A DNA stretch of 64,000 nucleotides from positions 1,250,339 through 1,314,338 of the forward strand of contig JAJEKV010000019.1 in NCBI GenBank assembly GCA_021234155.1. Reading direction: 5' to 3'. Origin of the DNA: Isoetes taiwanensis. Lineage: Eukaryota > Streptophyta > Lycopodiopsida > Isoetales > Isoetaceae. Position 1 is the first letter of the stretch. Each line of letters begins with the position of its first letter. Below are positions 21,640-34,125 of the stretch, one piece after another. The notes beneath the pieces were generated by a model. It did not search any database, was not told where the DNA came from, and saw only the letters and a program-made list of their open reading frames with translations. Both the position numbers and the translations under genes were made by a program.

Positions 21640-22170
21640 TACAAGGTTCTTGAATTTGGGGTTTATTAGGCCCCAAAGTTTCACCATTTGGCTCCTATTC
21701 TTTTTGTCAAGAAGAAAGATGGCTCCTTAAGGATGTGTATTGATTATAGGCAACTCAATAAGCATACCATCAAGAATCGCTATGCTTTGCCTAGAGGCGA
21801 GATGATCTTATGGACCCGGTTGCAAGGAGCAAAATATTTCTCAAAAGATTGATTTAGCTCGGGTACCATCAGATAAGGATTAAGGAAGAGGACATCCATA
21901 AGTGCGCTTTTACGTACCCGATATGGGCATTATAAATTCAACGTCATGCCTTTTGGATTGACCAATGCCCTACCGGCGTTTATCGCGGTTGATGAATGAC
22001 ATCTTCCGCCAATACTTGGATGACTTTGTTGTCATTTTCTTTGATGACATTCTCATCTATAGTAAAACCTTGCAGCAACATGAACAACATCTTCGATTAG
22101 CTTTGCAAAAGCTAAAGGCGCCATCGACTTTTTGCCAAGTTCTCTAAATGCAAGTTAAGCCACTCCAAGG
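21640..22170 (+). pseudogene. Gypsy reverse transcriptase
   Basis: The frame at 21675-21790 reads [20 protein letters not shown] with [15 protein letters not shown], the fingers motif. Near 21965-22110 comes [19 protein letters not shown] followed by ILIYSKT, holding the DD catalytic pair. The segment between, including the Asp of the first catalytic motif (iDLaSGyhqi), is recognisable but shifted ([15 protein letters not shown]). This polymerase copies element RNA to DNA in cytoplasmic particles. Confidence 0.75.
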
Positions 22171-22454
22171 GTAGACTATTTGGGGCATATTATTTCAGCG
22201 AAGGGGAATTGCTGAGACCCGACTAAGATAGAAGCAATAAAGGATTGGCCCATTCCAGCTAATGTTTGAGTCCGGAGTTTCTTGGGACTCGCGGGATATT
22301 ATCGAAAATTTGTTAAGGATTTTGCAACAATTGCGCACCTCTTACTAATCTCACAAGGCATGAGAAAGTAAAGGATTGGATGGAACGTTGGAAAACAAAA
22401 GTCCAAGTCGGCTTCCGAGCTCAAGGATGCCTTAACATCTGCACCAGTCCTTAC

Positions 22455-22830
22455 CTTGCGATCACGAAAAGGATAAATCGGTAGCCACCGACGCTAGTAA
22501 AATAGCTCTTGGTGGAGTTCTAATCTGCAGGGGGAGAGTTGTTGCTTACGATTCAAAGAAGATGAATGATGCGAGGCGGCGATATCCTACCATGATCGGG
22601 GAGTTCTTGGCGGTTATGCGTGCTCTCCGTATTTGGAGACACTACCTTCTTGGTAGAAGATTTCCATTTGGATCACGGATCATCAAAGTCTTAGCTACCT
22701 ATCCACCCGACCAAATCTGAATCTCCGTCGGCGAAGATGGATGGAATTCCTCGAGGAATATGACTTGGTTGTATACAAGCCGGGGAAGCACAATGTGGTT
22801 CGCGGATGCTTTGTCACGTCATCCCTTCAT
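22455..22830 (+). pseudogene. Gypsy RNase H domain
   Basis: In mixed frames this reads VATDASKIALGGVL, then YPTMIGEFLAVMRALRIWRH and [16 protein letters not shown] at the end. These match the first Asp, the acidic middle and the terminal Asp of plant gypsy RNase H. The last motif is at about 22775-22830. Confidence 0.65.
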
Positions 22831-23059
22831 AACCGGACCCATTGTAATGCCATTTCCACACTCACCCGCCCGAGTTTGGGAAGCAAATAGAACAAACCTT
22901 GGCCCACAGATCCGAATTGTAATATTTGGGAAAGTTTGGGTAAGGAAGCCCGTCTGCATAGAGAGCGTGAAGCATTCCGTTCATATAAGAAGGAGGGCAA
23001 TTTATTATATTACAAAAGATAAGTTGTGTGTTCAGGTGACTTGAGGGGTCGCGAAAGCG

Positions 23060-23900
23060 ATTCTCCATGATACACACAACAGCCCTATAGCGAGGACATG
23101 CGGGTTTTATGAAAACTTATTTTAAGATCCGCTCCGGCTATTTTTGGCCTTCCATGAAGAAGGATATTGCTAGGTACATCAAAAGCGATTAATCGGGTTT
23201 GTCGACAAACCAAGGCTGAGCAATTAAGAGTTCAGGGGAGTTGCAACCTTTGGATGTGCCCCAGCGCCAAGTGGGAAGTCATAACCATGGATTTCATTGT
23301 GGGGCTTCCGCATTACTCTCGTGGGTATGATGCCTTAATGGTGGTTGGTCGACAAACTATCAAAGATGGCTCACTTCTGCCATGTCGCACCCACGGACAC
23401 CGCCTTACCGCCTTGCTCTTTGCAAAGGAAATTTTCAGGTTGCGCGGGATCGCGAAAGTAATTGTATCGGATAGGGATCCTAAGTTTGTCGATGCATTAC
23501 GGAAGGATTTCTTCGCCACCATCGGACCAAGCTTGCCATGATCTGACCTACCATCCTCGAACCCGGATGGTCAAAGCGAGCGTGTCAATCATTATTATCG
23601 AAGATATGCTAAGAAGCTATGTATGGAGTAAGCAGTCACAATGGGCGGATTATATTTACTTGGTAGAATTAAGCCTTCAGCGATTACAAAGCGAGGAGTC
23701 TTCTAGAATGTCTCCCTTCATGATAAATTATGGCTATCAATGTCTTACTCGGACACATGGCATAATCCTGTTTCTAAAGTGGAGGTCTCTCAACAACTCC
23801 TTCTAGAAATGCAGGCCTTGGTGGAAGAAGTTCGGGGTTACTTATTGGCCCTACTTGATCGTCGGAAAAGTCTAGCGGATAAGCAGAACCCCACGAATCT
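23060..23900 (+). pseudogene. Gypsy integrase (zinc finger and DDE core)
   Basis: The stretch reads AILHDTHNSP and a CLICRQTKAEQ-like HHCC region, then WEVITMDFIVGLPHYSRGYD with the first Asp, GIAKVIVSDRDPKFVD with the second, and YHPRTDGQSERVN with the Glu. It ends ESSRMSPFMINYGYQ. Frame shifts occur at about 23220, 23345, 23525 and 23745. The order and spacing are those of a complete gypsy integrase. Confidence 0.75.
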
Positions 23901-24164
23901 TCAATGGGTGAATCGGTTTGGCTTAAGATCAAAGTAAAACAAGCCAAGCTTAAAATTGGTAGCTGTAAAGTTGGCACCCGGATGGGCTGGGCGTTCAGGA
24001 TTCTTGAGCGTGTAGGAGAAACGAGGCATATCGCTTGGACTTGCCACCCGGCGAAAATCCACAAGGTCTTTCCGTGAGTCTTACGAAGCAACACACCCCT
24101 AATCGAGGAGGAGGTTTTGGATACCCCTACCCTCCTAGAAATGGTGAAGAGCAGCTGGAAATAG

Positions 24165-24300
24165 TGCGAAGCTCTTCTTGATCGAGCTTACAAGCAGGAC
24201 CGAAGGACTCAAATGTTGCAATACTTGGTCAAGTGGAAGCACTTACCGATTGAAGATGCTACGGGTGATGAAGATAGACCTTGAGAAGCACTATCCGGAC
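24165..24300 (+). pseudogene. Chromodomain at integrase C-terminus
   Basis: The words LLDRAYKQDRRTQMLQYLVK, WKHLPIEDAT and GDED match the YLVKWKGL and ATWEDE words of a chromodomain. In chromoviruses this binds methylated histone H3 and directs insertion to heterochromatin. Confidence 0.65.
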
Positions 24301-24938
24301 TTCATCTGCGGGAATCTCAAGGCAGCACCATCAGCGATGCTATCAACCCGCTCCGGTAAGCTTGAAGGCTTGATTGACCGAGAATCATGTTTTAGAGGGG
24401 TAGGCGCGCCGTATATGATAATAATAACCGATGATGAGATCACCTTAAGTGTTCTCTAGGGCGTGGTTTATTGTTGATGTTGACATGACCCGCGGTGCTA
24501 GAAAGGCATCTAGTAAATGGGCTGCGTTCATTCCGCTATCTGAGGAACTGAACCATTCCTCATGCCACAATGAATTGCAAGCCGTTACACATGATAGATT
24601 CCCTTCTAGATACTTTTTCTTTTATTTGTAGGGGTGGTCCTTCAACCACAACTTAATCATATTATTAACCTACGGGTATATGGTTGTGTCTTGAGGCCGT
24701 GAGCAAGTCGTCACACACTGCTTGTATAGAGGGTTCTTGATGACCCAACTTTTCCCGTATTGGTTTTGTCTACATGTATGATTTTCTTTGTCGAAATGTT
24801 TTAAATTGGACTTAGGTCCTAAACCCCCTTCATGATAAGTTTGTATCGAACACCACGGTGCTTGTACTTTGATATTTTAACTTCAATGTATTCTTGTCCA
24901 GAATTACTATAATCTCAGCGTATTAATGTTATGTTTTT

Positions 24939-25216
24939 TAAAAGCATGTTAGAGTTAATACCACTTTTGGAACACCAAAGTACATACACTTAGGTACTTG
25001 AACTTACTTTCTCATTTTTTCTTTTCATTAAAACTAATACAAAAATCCAAAATAAAAGTCAAGGGCGTTTATTCAAAGTTAAGATAAAGATAATTCAGAC
25101 CAATATATATATAAAAGTTCTAAAACATACCTTATATTGAGATATTATCCCCAATCTTTGAGGTACCTTTTAGTCACTAAATAATTTTTAAGGGACACCC
25201 TAACATGCTTTTACCC
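24939..25216. mobile_element. MITE, copy 2 (~275 bp)
   Basis: The ends aaaagcatgttagagtt and ccctaacatgcttttaccc are inverted and match copy 1 at 15102-15379. Internal words with ggtac near each end are also shared. It is inserted between the gypsy chromodomain and its LTR. Confidence 0.7.
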
Positions 25217-25287
25217 TAACTTCATTTTCTAATTCGGGAGTATTCAATTAAGTCTTTGAGGGCGACATTATTTTTTTAAGGGAGAAT

Positions 25288-26889
25288 GTGGCGTTCCACG
25301 TTTTATCTGGTCTACTATCACGGGACACGTACAAATACAAACACGTCCTCCCTAAAATGCGCTACCATGGGGGTATGGGAACTTAATTGCAACCTAGGGG
25401 GGTTACCTTACAAAGGATTAAATTAGCTATGCTAATTTAATACATTAATAATAATAACCTATAACCTAGGAAATTAGGCTAATTACCAATTGGGAAGGCG
25501 CCACACCCCAATCGATTGGGCAGCATGGGGATTGCCAAGTTTGGATGCCAACTTGACCCCTATCCACGGGATTGACTCACGAAGATCGACCAAGGAAGGC
25601 CGAGGGAGCTGGCGCCATCAATCACTGCAGAGAACCACCATACCCGTCGTCCTGTGAAGCCCGCGGTGAATCTTCAACCGCCCGAGGAGATGGAAGCCCC
25701 ATGGGAATGAGTCCGGCCAAATTCAGGTAGGTGGCTATGTAAATTCTAGATAGCAGCGTGATTATGTCCGTTTCTGTTCTCTTTGTAATTCAATCATAGA
25801 AACTAACCCTTGTTTGTACAAGCAAGTACTCTTTATATTCAATTATGGTTTCTACTCACGAAAGGATGGATTGTTAGCTCCTTGTTTTTAGTCGACTCTG
25901 AAGCGGGGGATTAAGGGGGTAGAGACCTCCAGAACCGTGTATTGTAGTATGCTCCTAGATAGCGCCTTGTAGAGTCCCATTAATTGCGGCACATGCACAA
26001 GAACCCACGGGTCCTAGATGCTATGGTGCGGCTTAGCACCGAGACAAAGGAACACAGTGGTGACATGAGGGGTGGGGTCTTGCATGAGCATACAAGGCTC
26101 TGAGACTCCTGATGGGCTAGGCACGATGGCCGGTCCGCGTAGAGGGCGGGTATGGAGTGCGACACTCCACAGGTGGGAAGGTGTGATCCATTATGGAGCA
26201 CCTTGCACTTTAGTAGATTTAGGGTGAGTAAGTTGGAGTGCGGATGCGGGGTGTGGCTGATGCGGCACGTATTCTCTAGCTCACCCATGGAACCCTTTGT
26301 GATTACGGAAGGGGCGGCTTCCCAGGCCTGCCTCATCGGACCGGCGTCATGAACACGGAGTAGGCTCGGAGAGGTGATGCCACGAGTTTTAGTCTCCGAA
26401 GGCTATAGCAAAGCCATAGCATGAATTGACCCATCTGCAAAGTGTGTGCACGGGAGAGGCGGATGGAGTGGACAACCCTAGCCAATGTTCTATGCCCGAT
26501 AGCGCCATGCCAAGACTCGGTCTGGCGATCTCTTGAGGCCCGGTAGTCGGTCGATCCCCAGGGGGTCAGGCGGGGTAGAACACAGGGGTTTGGGTGTTTT
26601 CTTAGGATTAGATGCATATTCTATGCCGTTGGTATTTTGGATGGATCGCCACCCTTACGTGGTGGTTATTTATGTATATTAGGTCTTTGTGTGCTAACCC
26701 TTGTATTCATGCTTCCATGCGTAGGAGTCCCATTGAAGCGTGGGCGAATGATCCCTTCGTGTCCTTCTTGGGCCTCATTTCATAGATGGCCGAAATAGGC
26801 GGAGGGCCACTGCTCATGGTGAGATGATGCGCCATGGGAGGGGAAAAGTCCGTATGTATCGTCAGAGGGTGCATTATATATTACAGGGC
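25288..26889 (+). mobile_element. Probable 3' LTR of the decayed gypsy element
   Basis: A purine-ended tract (aagggagaa) precedes the start tgtggcgttcc. The candidate end ggcgtcaca at 26881-26889 is its imperfect inverse, giving an LTR of about 1.6 kb. The region contains leader-like and A-rich words but no gene. No second copy exists in the window to confirm the ends. Confidence 0.45.
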
Positions 26890-27060
26890 GTCACACTTGC
26901 GAGGAATAAGCGTGAGAGAGCTTACTGGCGCTATATTGAAGAGGAAGGGAGCGGGGGACAACCTTGCACGATGCCCCTCTTAATCTCAAATATAGGAGAT
27001 GATTCACCTTGAAATAAGGCTGAGGCTCGAGCTGATCTCAATAGTTTCATTAGCCCTTAC
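26890..27060. other. Short stretch between gypsy LTR and LINE fragment
   Basis: No feature is recognised. Confidence 0.3.
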
Positions 27061-27109
27061 GTAAAAATATCCCCACAACCCGGCAGCATCATTTTATCGA
27101 AGAAAACTC

Positions 27110-28882
27110 CATCTAATCTTTGTCATATGCCTTGGTGAAATCTAGCTTTAGATAGGCTACTTTTTGTCTTGTTTTTACGGCCCGATTACAACCCTTCAAA
27201 AAGCTGCTGCCACATTGCTCGAGAATACTCCTACCCGGTAAGAAGCCAGATTGGGCTGTGAGATACCTTACGCTAAAAATTGGTTTGATCTTCTCTGCCA
27301 TAGCCTTGGCTATGATTTTTGTAAAATCTGCAGATAGGAGTGTGATAGGCCTCAATCGTTAATTGTGCTTGGCTCCTTACACTTGGGTACCAAGGCAATG
27401 CGACTGTATTCAATCTTGGTTTAAATTTTCAGCTTGCAAAGAAGTGCGTGTTATCTGAGAAAAGATATCATTTTAATCCATTCCCAATTGCATTGGTAGA
27501 ATTCGATGGGATTCCATCCATACCGGACATTTATTCTTAGCCAATAGGAGGGTGGCTTTTTCAAGATCCTCCATAGAGAGACTTCGAGAATATCTTTTTG
27601 GCTAGAGCTCATTATAGGTGAAACTTTTGAGATCACTAGCTCTTCATATGTATCTTGGAATGTTAAGTTATGTTCCCCAAAAAAAACCTTGGAAATGATT
27701 ATGTAAGTACCTTTTTAGAACCCACAGGGGATTTGAGGGTCGGCCGTCGCCCTAGTGCAATGGTTGATAGAGTAGGCGACCTCTTCTTTTCTTTAGGCTG
27801 ACTTAAAGAAGAACTTGGTGCATTTATCACCTTCATTTAGCCAAGTCAATCACCTTTGCATCTGTTCTCCATTATCTTGACTTCCTCTAGTGCCTTTATC
27901 TGTTCTATTATTCCCTTCTCCTCTATCCCATCATTCGGGCCCAATGCTCTAAGTGAGTGGAGCTGATTGTAAAGGCTATCCAACTCTCCCCTCTCCCTTT
28001 GCACTTTAGCTCTACCCCAACTTTTGGCATAACTTTTTATATTACCCAGGGCCGTTATCATGGTTTCCATCCCTGAGCCCGTTCTGAAAGTGGATTGCCA
28101 TATGCTTTTACAAGCCTCCACAAATTCTGGATCTTTCAGATATCTAGTGTTGAGTTTGAATACTGTTTTAGAGGTTCTAATCTGGCAAATCTGGGTAGAT
28201 ATGACCTGTGGATTGTGATCCGTGAAAGATAGCATTTTGTAGAAGGTTGGATCTATGCGCATTTGGAAGGATGGTAAGTGCCTCATCGTTGATGTAGCAT
28301 CTATCATGTCTTGCATAAGTCCTACCCATGCCTATCCATCCGTTACACCATGTATAGCCCTTATCTCCGTCTACTTCCATGAAGCCTATATCTTCTAACA
28401 GTTTGCACCACTGTACTTTCTCAAACCCATGCACAATTGCAGATGATACCCCTTGTCTATCCTCAGCTGCCTCCACCATATTGAAATCTCCTACCATTAG
28501 CCAAGCTACCTTGTTCCCGAAACCTTTTAATTTGTGCCTAAGAGTGGCCCATAGGGCTCCTCTGCCTCTGGGGTTGTTATGGGCGTAAACGTTCACCAAG
28601 CCCCATACTTTACCTTCATGTTGCCATAAGATTAGAGACCATCTCCCAAATCTGTCTACCTGTGACTCACATACTTTTACTTCTTTTTTCCACGCGATGA
28701 GGGTCCCTGCACTAGAAGTTTCCTTTACTGCAGCAATACCCACGTATTCATTGCCTATTACTTTGAACAGCTCCTGTATTTCTTCCTTTTTACACTTATG
28801 TTCTTGTAAGCATATCACATCCGGGTTGATCCCCTTTATGGCGCTTGCTAACCTACTCTTCTTGTTAAGGACGTTTCTTTGA
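27110..28882 (-). pseudogene. L1-type LINE ORF2 fragment (endonuclease and part of RT)
   Basis: The minus strand encodes the first half of an L1-clade ORF2, which nicks the target and reverse-transcribes from it. The apurinic endonuclease (28177-28880) shows INPDVICLQEHKCKKEE, VNVYAHNNPRGRGALW, WLMVGDFNMVEAAEDRQG, the TWCN motif and RHDRCYIN. The linker runs through 27846-28316 and a broken stretch (SGMDGIPSNS). The RT begins RPITLLSADFTKIIAKAMA, continues QSGFLPGRSILEQCG, and stops at LKLDFTKAYDKD near 27113. This contains the first RT Asp but no second catalytic motif. Loss of the 3' half is unusual for a LINE, which normally loses its 5' end. Confidence 0.85.
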
Positions 28883-29734
28883 ATATAAATTTAAATCCAC
28901 TGAATACAAAAATAATAGAAACCATTGAATCATTGAATACATGCAATAAGTACAACAAAATATCTTATATACAAAAATACATAGCTGCCAAACCAAAGCA
29001 TGGAATCCCTTACTGTCACTAAGTAATTCACGATCTGTTTCTCCAGCAAGCGCACCATAGGAGATTTATTAGCCCATCCAACCGACTGTAACTACATAAA
29101 TCTATATCCAGACATTGACGCAATAAACAGCCAGATCGAGATGAAAACAAGAACCGGAAGAACAAATTTAATGGCAAAGAAAAAAGAGAGAACACAAATT
29201 AGGGGACAGGATTTTAAAAGCTGTAGACCTCCAAACTGTAGCTAAAATAAAGAAATCCTAGTAAATCCAACCTAACAAGACAACCTTGATTCCACACCAA
29301 ATCTATTACTATAGCATGCATCGGACTGCTGCAGCTATGTTGCTGGCTCTCAGCAGCTAATACAACCAACTCCGATGGCAGCTAACAGCTGACAACTCCG
29401 ACACAAATAGAAGCACAGAACTTACTCAAAAGACCATGCAAAACTAATTTAAAATGTCCCAGTATTCATACCCCCCCCTTCCTTAAAAAAAAAAAACCAT
29501 AGAAAAGATCTTTTCCAGACCTTACCTTATGTAATATTGAATTTTGAAGACTTGAACACACTAACCACTTGACCATAATAAATATTGGAGTATGTGTTGA
29601 AGATGGTCAATCAAATTTCTTTAATATCAACTCAATGGTCGACTAAAATTAAGGAAAGCATTTTTCTTTTGTTTAGCAGGAAAAGGAAAATGGGTAGCAA
29701 AAAATCTAGCAATCAGGTACATATGAGAGGAAGC

Positions 29735-29930
29735 TCCACTACGTTCCATCCACTGATTTCGGCCTTAATCAATTATTCCACAAGCATTGTTTATTATCTA
29801 TTGTTGTTATTATGTGTGCTACAATAGAATGTGAAAGAAGTTTTTCTAAGATTGAATGGCATCAAGCATGAAAGCAGGTTGTCTTTCAAGATCTTGAAAC
29901 ATGTTGATGTTTATGTCACTGAATGGTCCA
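29735..29930 (+). pseudogene. hAT transposase dimerisation-domain remnant, monomer 1
   Basis: The reading CATIECERSFSKIEWHQA matches the conserved end of hAT transposases, where a Glu-Arg-x-Phe-Ser core lies in the dimerisation region. HPLISALINYSTSIVYYLLL precedes it, as in those proteins. The frame is open for only about 80 codons, so it is a relic. Confidence 0.6.
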
Positions 29931-31569
29931 AAGTTTTGATGGTTTGCCTAATAGTTTCAAGGCTTCATCCATTTGAGTGTGTCTCAAATGTAATATCTCT
30001 AAAATAAGAAACCCTACCTTTATAAGTTGATCACTGCTATAAACACACTTTTTGGGCCAAAGATATATCCATACAATACAACAAAAGACATAATGGTAAC
30101 TTCTATTTATCGCGACCTTTTAAATTTTAGTAAGTGAACCATTACTTTAAATGTCTTGTCATGTGGGCCGTATGACGAAGATTGAGATCTATTTAATCTT
30201 TCAAGCTTTTTAAGGTTCGACTTATTTCAATCTCAACCAAGCCTTTTGTGTTTCATCTGACAGGGCTTACTATGCACTAATGAGGCAGGCAAGACATTAG
30301 AGTTTTTTTGAGGTCAATTAAGGGCCCTTACTCGATGCCACGTCAAAAAGCTCGCGGCCAATGGGGAGCCGAGCTTGTACAGAGTTTTTTTACCGAGCCT
30401 TGGTTTCGCCATTCCAGGTGTCAACTGCACGTAGCTTTGGTAATATCCGTTGCCTCTAGCAGTTGTCGGATTACACCGCGTAGCAATTATGGCCGTTAGC
30501 TCCGCCCTCAATTCCCTTTCGGTATTTTCTTCAACAAAGTTTCTTGAAGATGGATTGCGCCAAGGGAACTTCGATTTGCTTTCGGGAATAACCGATCTGC
30601 GCCAAAGTGAGTTTCGACCACAAAAAAGCTTCGGTCAAGGTAAAATCACCGAGCCTTTCCTAGTATTTCGATTCCGCTCCACATTCTAATTTGAATTCTG
30701 TGATTTTAGATGGCTATAAGCTCTATCACAATCGTAAATGACTTTGAAAGCTTAGTGGTGTCGGCCAGGGAGCTTTGTTACACTCAACACGGAATCACGA
30801 GGTGAATAGCAAGTCAAAGATCACGGGGAGAAGTGATGTTTTACGCATATTGGAAGGCTTTGGTGGTCGGTTTTCGATCAGGCAAAGAGATATTTGTACA
30901 AGTGAGTCATGTATACACTCCAACAAATATGGCAAAAGAAAAAATAAGCAAGCGAAGAACTTTCCCACGGTTAGAAGCAAATTGTAAGTATGTACTTCTA
31001 TGCAATCCATATCTAAATTAGTTCAGTTACTTATCCAGTTCATTCCTATTCTCTCAGGTTTGTGTATATCTGATGTGTAGAACACAATCTCTTCACAATA
31101 GTGTATTCCATTGCTTTCACCAAGATATGGGCTCCTTGTTGTTCGAAGGTAGCATACCAGTGCAGCTCATAGAAAAGGGGTATATGGTTCTGGAGGTATG
31201 AATACTCTCCACGAAGATCCAAGCTTATTGAGCTTCCATTGCCCAGCCTGTCCGAGCTATACTGCAGGCCTCTGAATGCCACTTCTATCTTACTAGCACA
31301 GAGTAAGTTGTCACAGGAAATGCTTACGGCATTGAAGGAGAAGGGAGGTTTCTGCGGGCATGTGAAGACAAATTTAGGAATTGATTTGTTCATTGCCTTA
31401 TTCAAGATGTTTCTGATTCAGAGCCCGATTCGGTGGATAGTTTTTTAGATAGTCTATTTCTTGAAGGTTGGAGTGCTTTCGACTTCATGATGGAGCTGAA
31501 TCTGAATCTTGCGGGATAAGTCAAGACATGGTTTGGTTCAGATATTGCATCGTATATGAATCTATGTAA

Positions 31570-32210
31570 TATAAATATAAGTGGCGATTAATTGGAGATC
31601 TATTGTATATTGATTGGAAAGGTTTGCTTTTCGGTGTAACATAAAAATTAAAGTAGCTTCTGATGCGAAAATATGAATGTTCATAAAATAAGGAAGTGTT
31701 GTTTTTTAGCACCAGTAGGCGCGGTCTTGAAATTATGTATAACATAAAATATGGAAGTGTTGTTTTACGCCTTGTAGCTTCTGATCTGAAATTCATTAGA
31801 GGTTTGATGGGATCTCTTAAGGGCCCAACCCGATGCCGACATGGAAACCCACTAGGGTTGAGGCACGAGACTCTAGGTTTCTAATGAGCGGGTTGTAGAT
31901 TCAAATCGTATTTCATTAACAATCTCAAGGCGTGGTTTCACGGTCGCATTTGCCATATCCATGACCAATGGTTACATGCATTTAAATCTTTGTGGCTATT
32001 ATGCAACACTTTATTTCTTTTTTTTTAGGGCGTGGCTACGGTTGCCATGTCCACAACCCAATGAATACATGCATTTCACATTCCACTGTGCCCTTTTTTT
32101 TTTTTTTTTTTTAGGCGTAATTATAGTCTGAATTTGCCATGTCCACGGACCAAACGGATACATGCATTTATGCCTTTGTAACCCGCCCTTAAAAAAAAAA
32201 AAAAAAATTA

Positions 32211-32241
<31 letters not shown>

Positions 32242-32905
32242 AATTTAGGGGTGTGGTTCTTTTTTCTTGAATTTGCCATGTCCACACCCAAACCGGATAC
32301 ATGCATTTTACGCCTTGTAACCACGCCCTTTAAAAAAAAAAAAATAAAAAATTTAGTGGTTCACGGTCTTGCGAATTTGCCATGTCCCGCGGCCAACCGG
32401 ATACATGCATTTATTGCAATGTAACCCGCGCCCTTTTTTTTTTTTTTTTTTTTCTTTCTTTCTTTCTTTCTTTTAGAGTGGTTCTGATCTTGAATTTGCC
32501 ATGTCCACAGCCCAACGGATACATGCATTTCGCACTGTAACCACTGTGCCCACTCTTTCATAGTCAATTTGACAATAACTAACGAGAGACTACTTTTGAA
32601 CTCACAAAACACTACTCAAAATTTAATGAAACAAAAAGAGTTGTCATTGCCTAAATATCAATGTTCATTGCTCTAAATTAATGAAAGCATCCTCATTAAC
32701 TTCCTCCCTTCAATTGAACCTCTTCTTGTATGGCGGCTATAAAATAAGAAAATATTGTTTTTTGCTTTGTAGCCCACGGTGCATAAATGTGTATAACATA
32801 AAATATGGAAGTGTTATTTTTCGCCGCAGTAGCCCGTCTTGAGAAATTATAATATAAATAAAATATGGAAGCGTTATTTTTCGCACCCGTAGCTACGGTG
32901 TTAGT
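31570..32905. repeat. ~80-bp repeats flanking the minisatellite
   Basis: The words cataaaatatggaagtgtt with following gttttacgcc and gtagc occur at about 31685-31790 (two copies) and at about 32735-32900 (three copies). They lie on either side of the 110-bp array inside the TA-flanked transposon. Confidence 0.7.
31925..32560. repeat. Minisatellite of six ~90-140 bp units with homopolymer spacers
   Basis: Each unit carries tttgccatgtccac, then ggatacatgcattt and gtaaccacgccc. Copies begin near 31949, 32041, 32132, 32270, 32376 and 32493. Spacers are poly(T) in some units (32094-32112, 32436-32452) and poly(A) in others (32190-32207, 32333-32343) on the same strand. One has a tail of taaaa repeats and one a tttc repeat. 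Confidence 0.85.
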
Positions 32906-33895
32906 CACTCTTGCATATCAAAGGCTACTAAGGCACTCACCTTCAAACTATCACAAATCAAGGTGTTGCTCAAATGAGAATGGTAAAGAGTAAATCGTTG
33001 TTTAGCACATGGTATGATAATATAGTAGAGAAATAATGTAATTTTTAGTTAGAAGCATCAAAAAGTTTGAGGAGGAGATAGAGGAGCTAGTTGATGCAAC
33101 TCTCTGTATACAATAATTTTTGCTGACGGTGAGGCGTTATGGTTGCATATGGGGGCATTCTTCATAGCTTCATGGCTAGAAATTTGGACGACACGAAACC
33201 ATGTTATGTGGTGATTTGCCTTTCTTGAGCATGCAAGCTTTAATTAAGATATTTCGAAGGGTGATCAAGACCAAGAATTAGGAGGTTTTAAAGGAGACTA
33301 CACTGCGAGCTGCGGGGAAAAAAAAGGCAAAAGAAAGTTTTTACGGCGTAGATATTATGTTCAACACATACGTTTTACAATAAGTCAAACCAAGATGCGG
33401 TTCTTCAAGTGTGGAGGTCGCTCGGATAGAATGTCTGCCTCACCCGGTAGAGGAGCAAATAGATCCTGCTTGAAAAGCTCCCTCTTGGAAAATGAGGAGA
33501 ATGATGAGGTATTGGAAGAGGAGGTCTACGAGAAGTTGGCCTTTAGCCCGAGGTCTATATTCATAGCTCAAAAAGCTGCGCAATGCATCTTCATCTATTG
33601 GTTGCTTCCAAGTGAACTTATTCTGTAAGGCGGGCATCTTTTTAGCAATTGCACTCTAAATTGACCCTCGGAATTAGTTTGATCACGAAGCAGTATTAGA
33701 ACCAAGAACACTCAACGAAATGCAATGACAACTTGGAAACCAAATACCTTTGCCATTGGCGTTGCAAAAGATCGAGAACCGGGCCGGAGCTTAGAATTAG
33801 GAAGATTCTTGCCAATAAGCGAGGCCGAAATTTCTTTGGCAAAATCCGCCATAATTCAATTCAAACAATGCTTGGGCGCGATGCAAGGTCGTTGG

Positions 33896-33962
33896 CGCTT
33901 CGATAGCGATATAGCAAGCTTCGATGGTATTTGAAGCTTCGATGGCTTGAAGCTTCGATGGT
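33896..33962. repeat. Short direct repeat gaagcttcgatgg
   Basis: The word gcttcgatgg, or a one-base variant, occurs four times within 70 bases (33896, 33918, 33934, 33951), next to the right end of the TA-flanked transposon. Confidence 0.75.
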
Positions 33963-34019
33963 GGGAAAAGGAAAATCTTAGATGTAATCATTAAATTTTG
34001 TGGTCGTTAGGAAATAATG

Positions 34020-34125
34020 ATTGCAAAGTTAGGTACGAGGTTAGGTTCGGAGGGGGGGAAGTTAGGTTAGGGGAAAATGAAAGTTAGGTATGGAGGGGGG
34101 AAAGGTAGGTTCGGGATCCTACGTG
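34020..34125. repeat. Subterminal gttaggt repeats of the TA-flanked transposon
   Basis: The word gttaggt occurs about five times (from 34027 to 34090), separated by G runs, within 160 bases of the right terminus. Subterminal repeats of this sort are transposase binding sites in several DNA transposon families. That role here is inferred. Confidence 0.5.

Larger units (their letters stand above)
19617..26889 (+). mobile_element. Decayed Ty3/gypsy chromodomain retrotransposon
   Basis: The order of pieces on the plus strand is gag, zinc knuckle, protease, reverse transcriptase, RNase H, integrase, chromodomain, purine tract and a probable 3' LTR. This is the order expected of a chromovirus. Each domain is recognisable, but no frame is open for long. 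A MITE at 24939-25216 sits between chromodomain and LTR. I found no matching 5' LTR, so the left boundary is arbitrary. Many of the frame breaks may be sequence error (see findings). Confidence 0.75.

Noticed and set aside
29045-30299. Functional hAT transposase gene
   Set aside because: Only the dimerisation-domain remnant is recognisable and the frame closes within about 80 codons.
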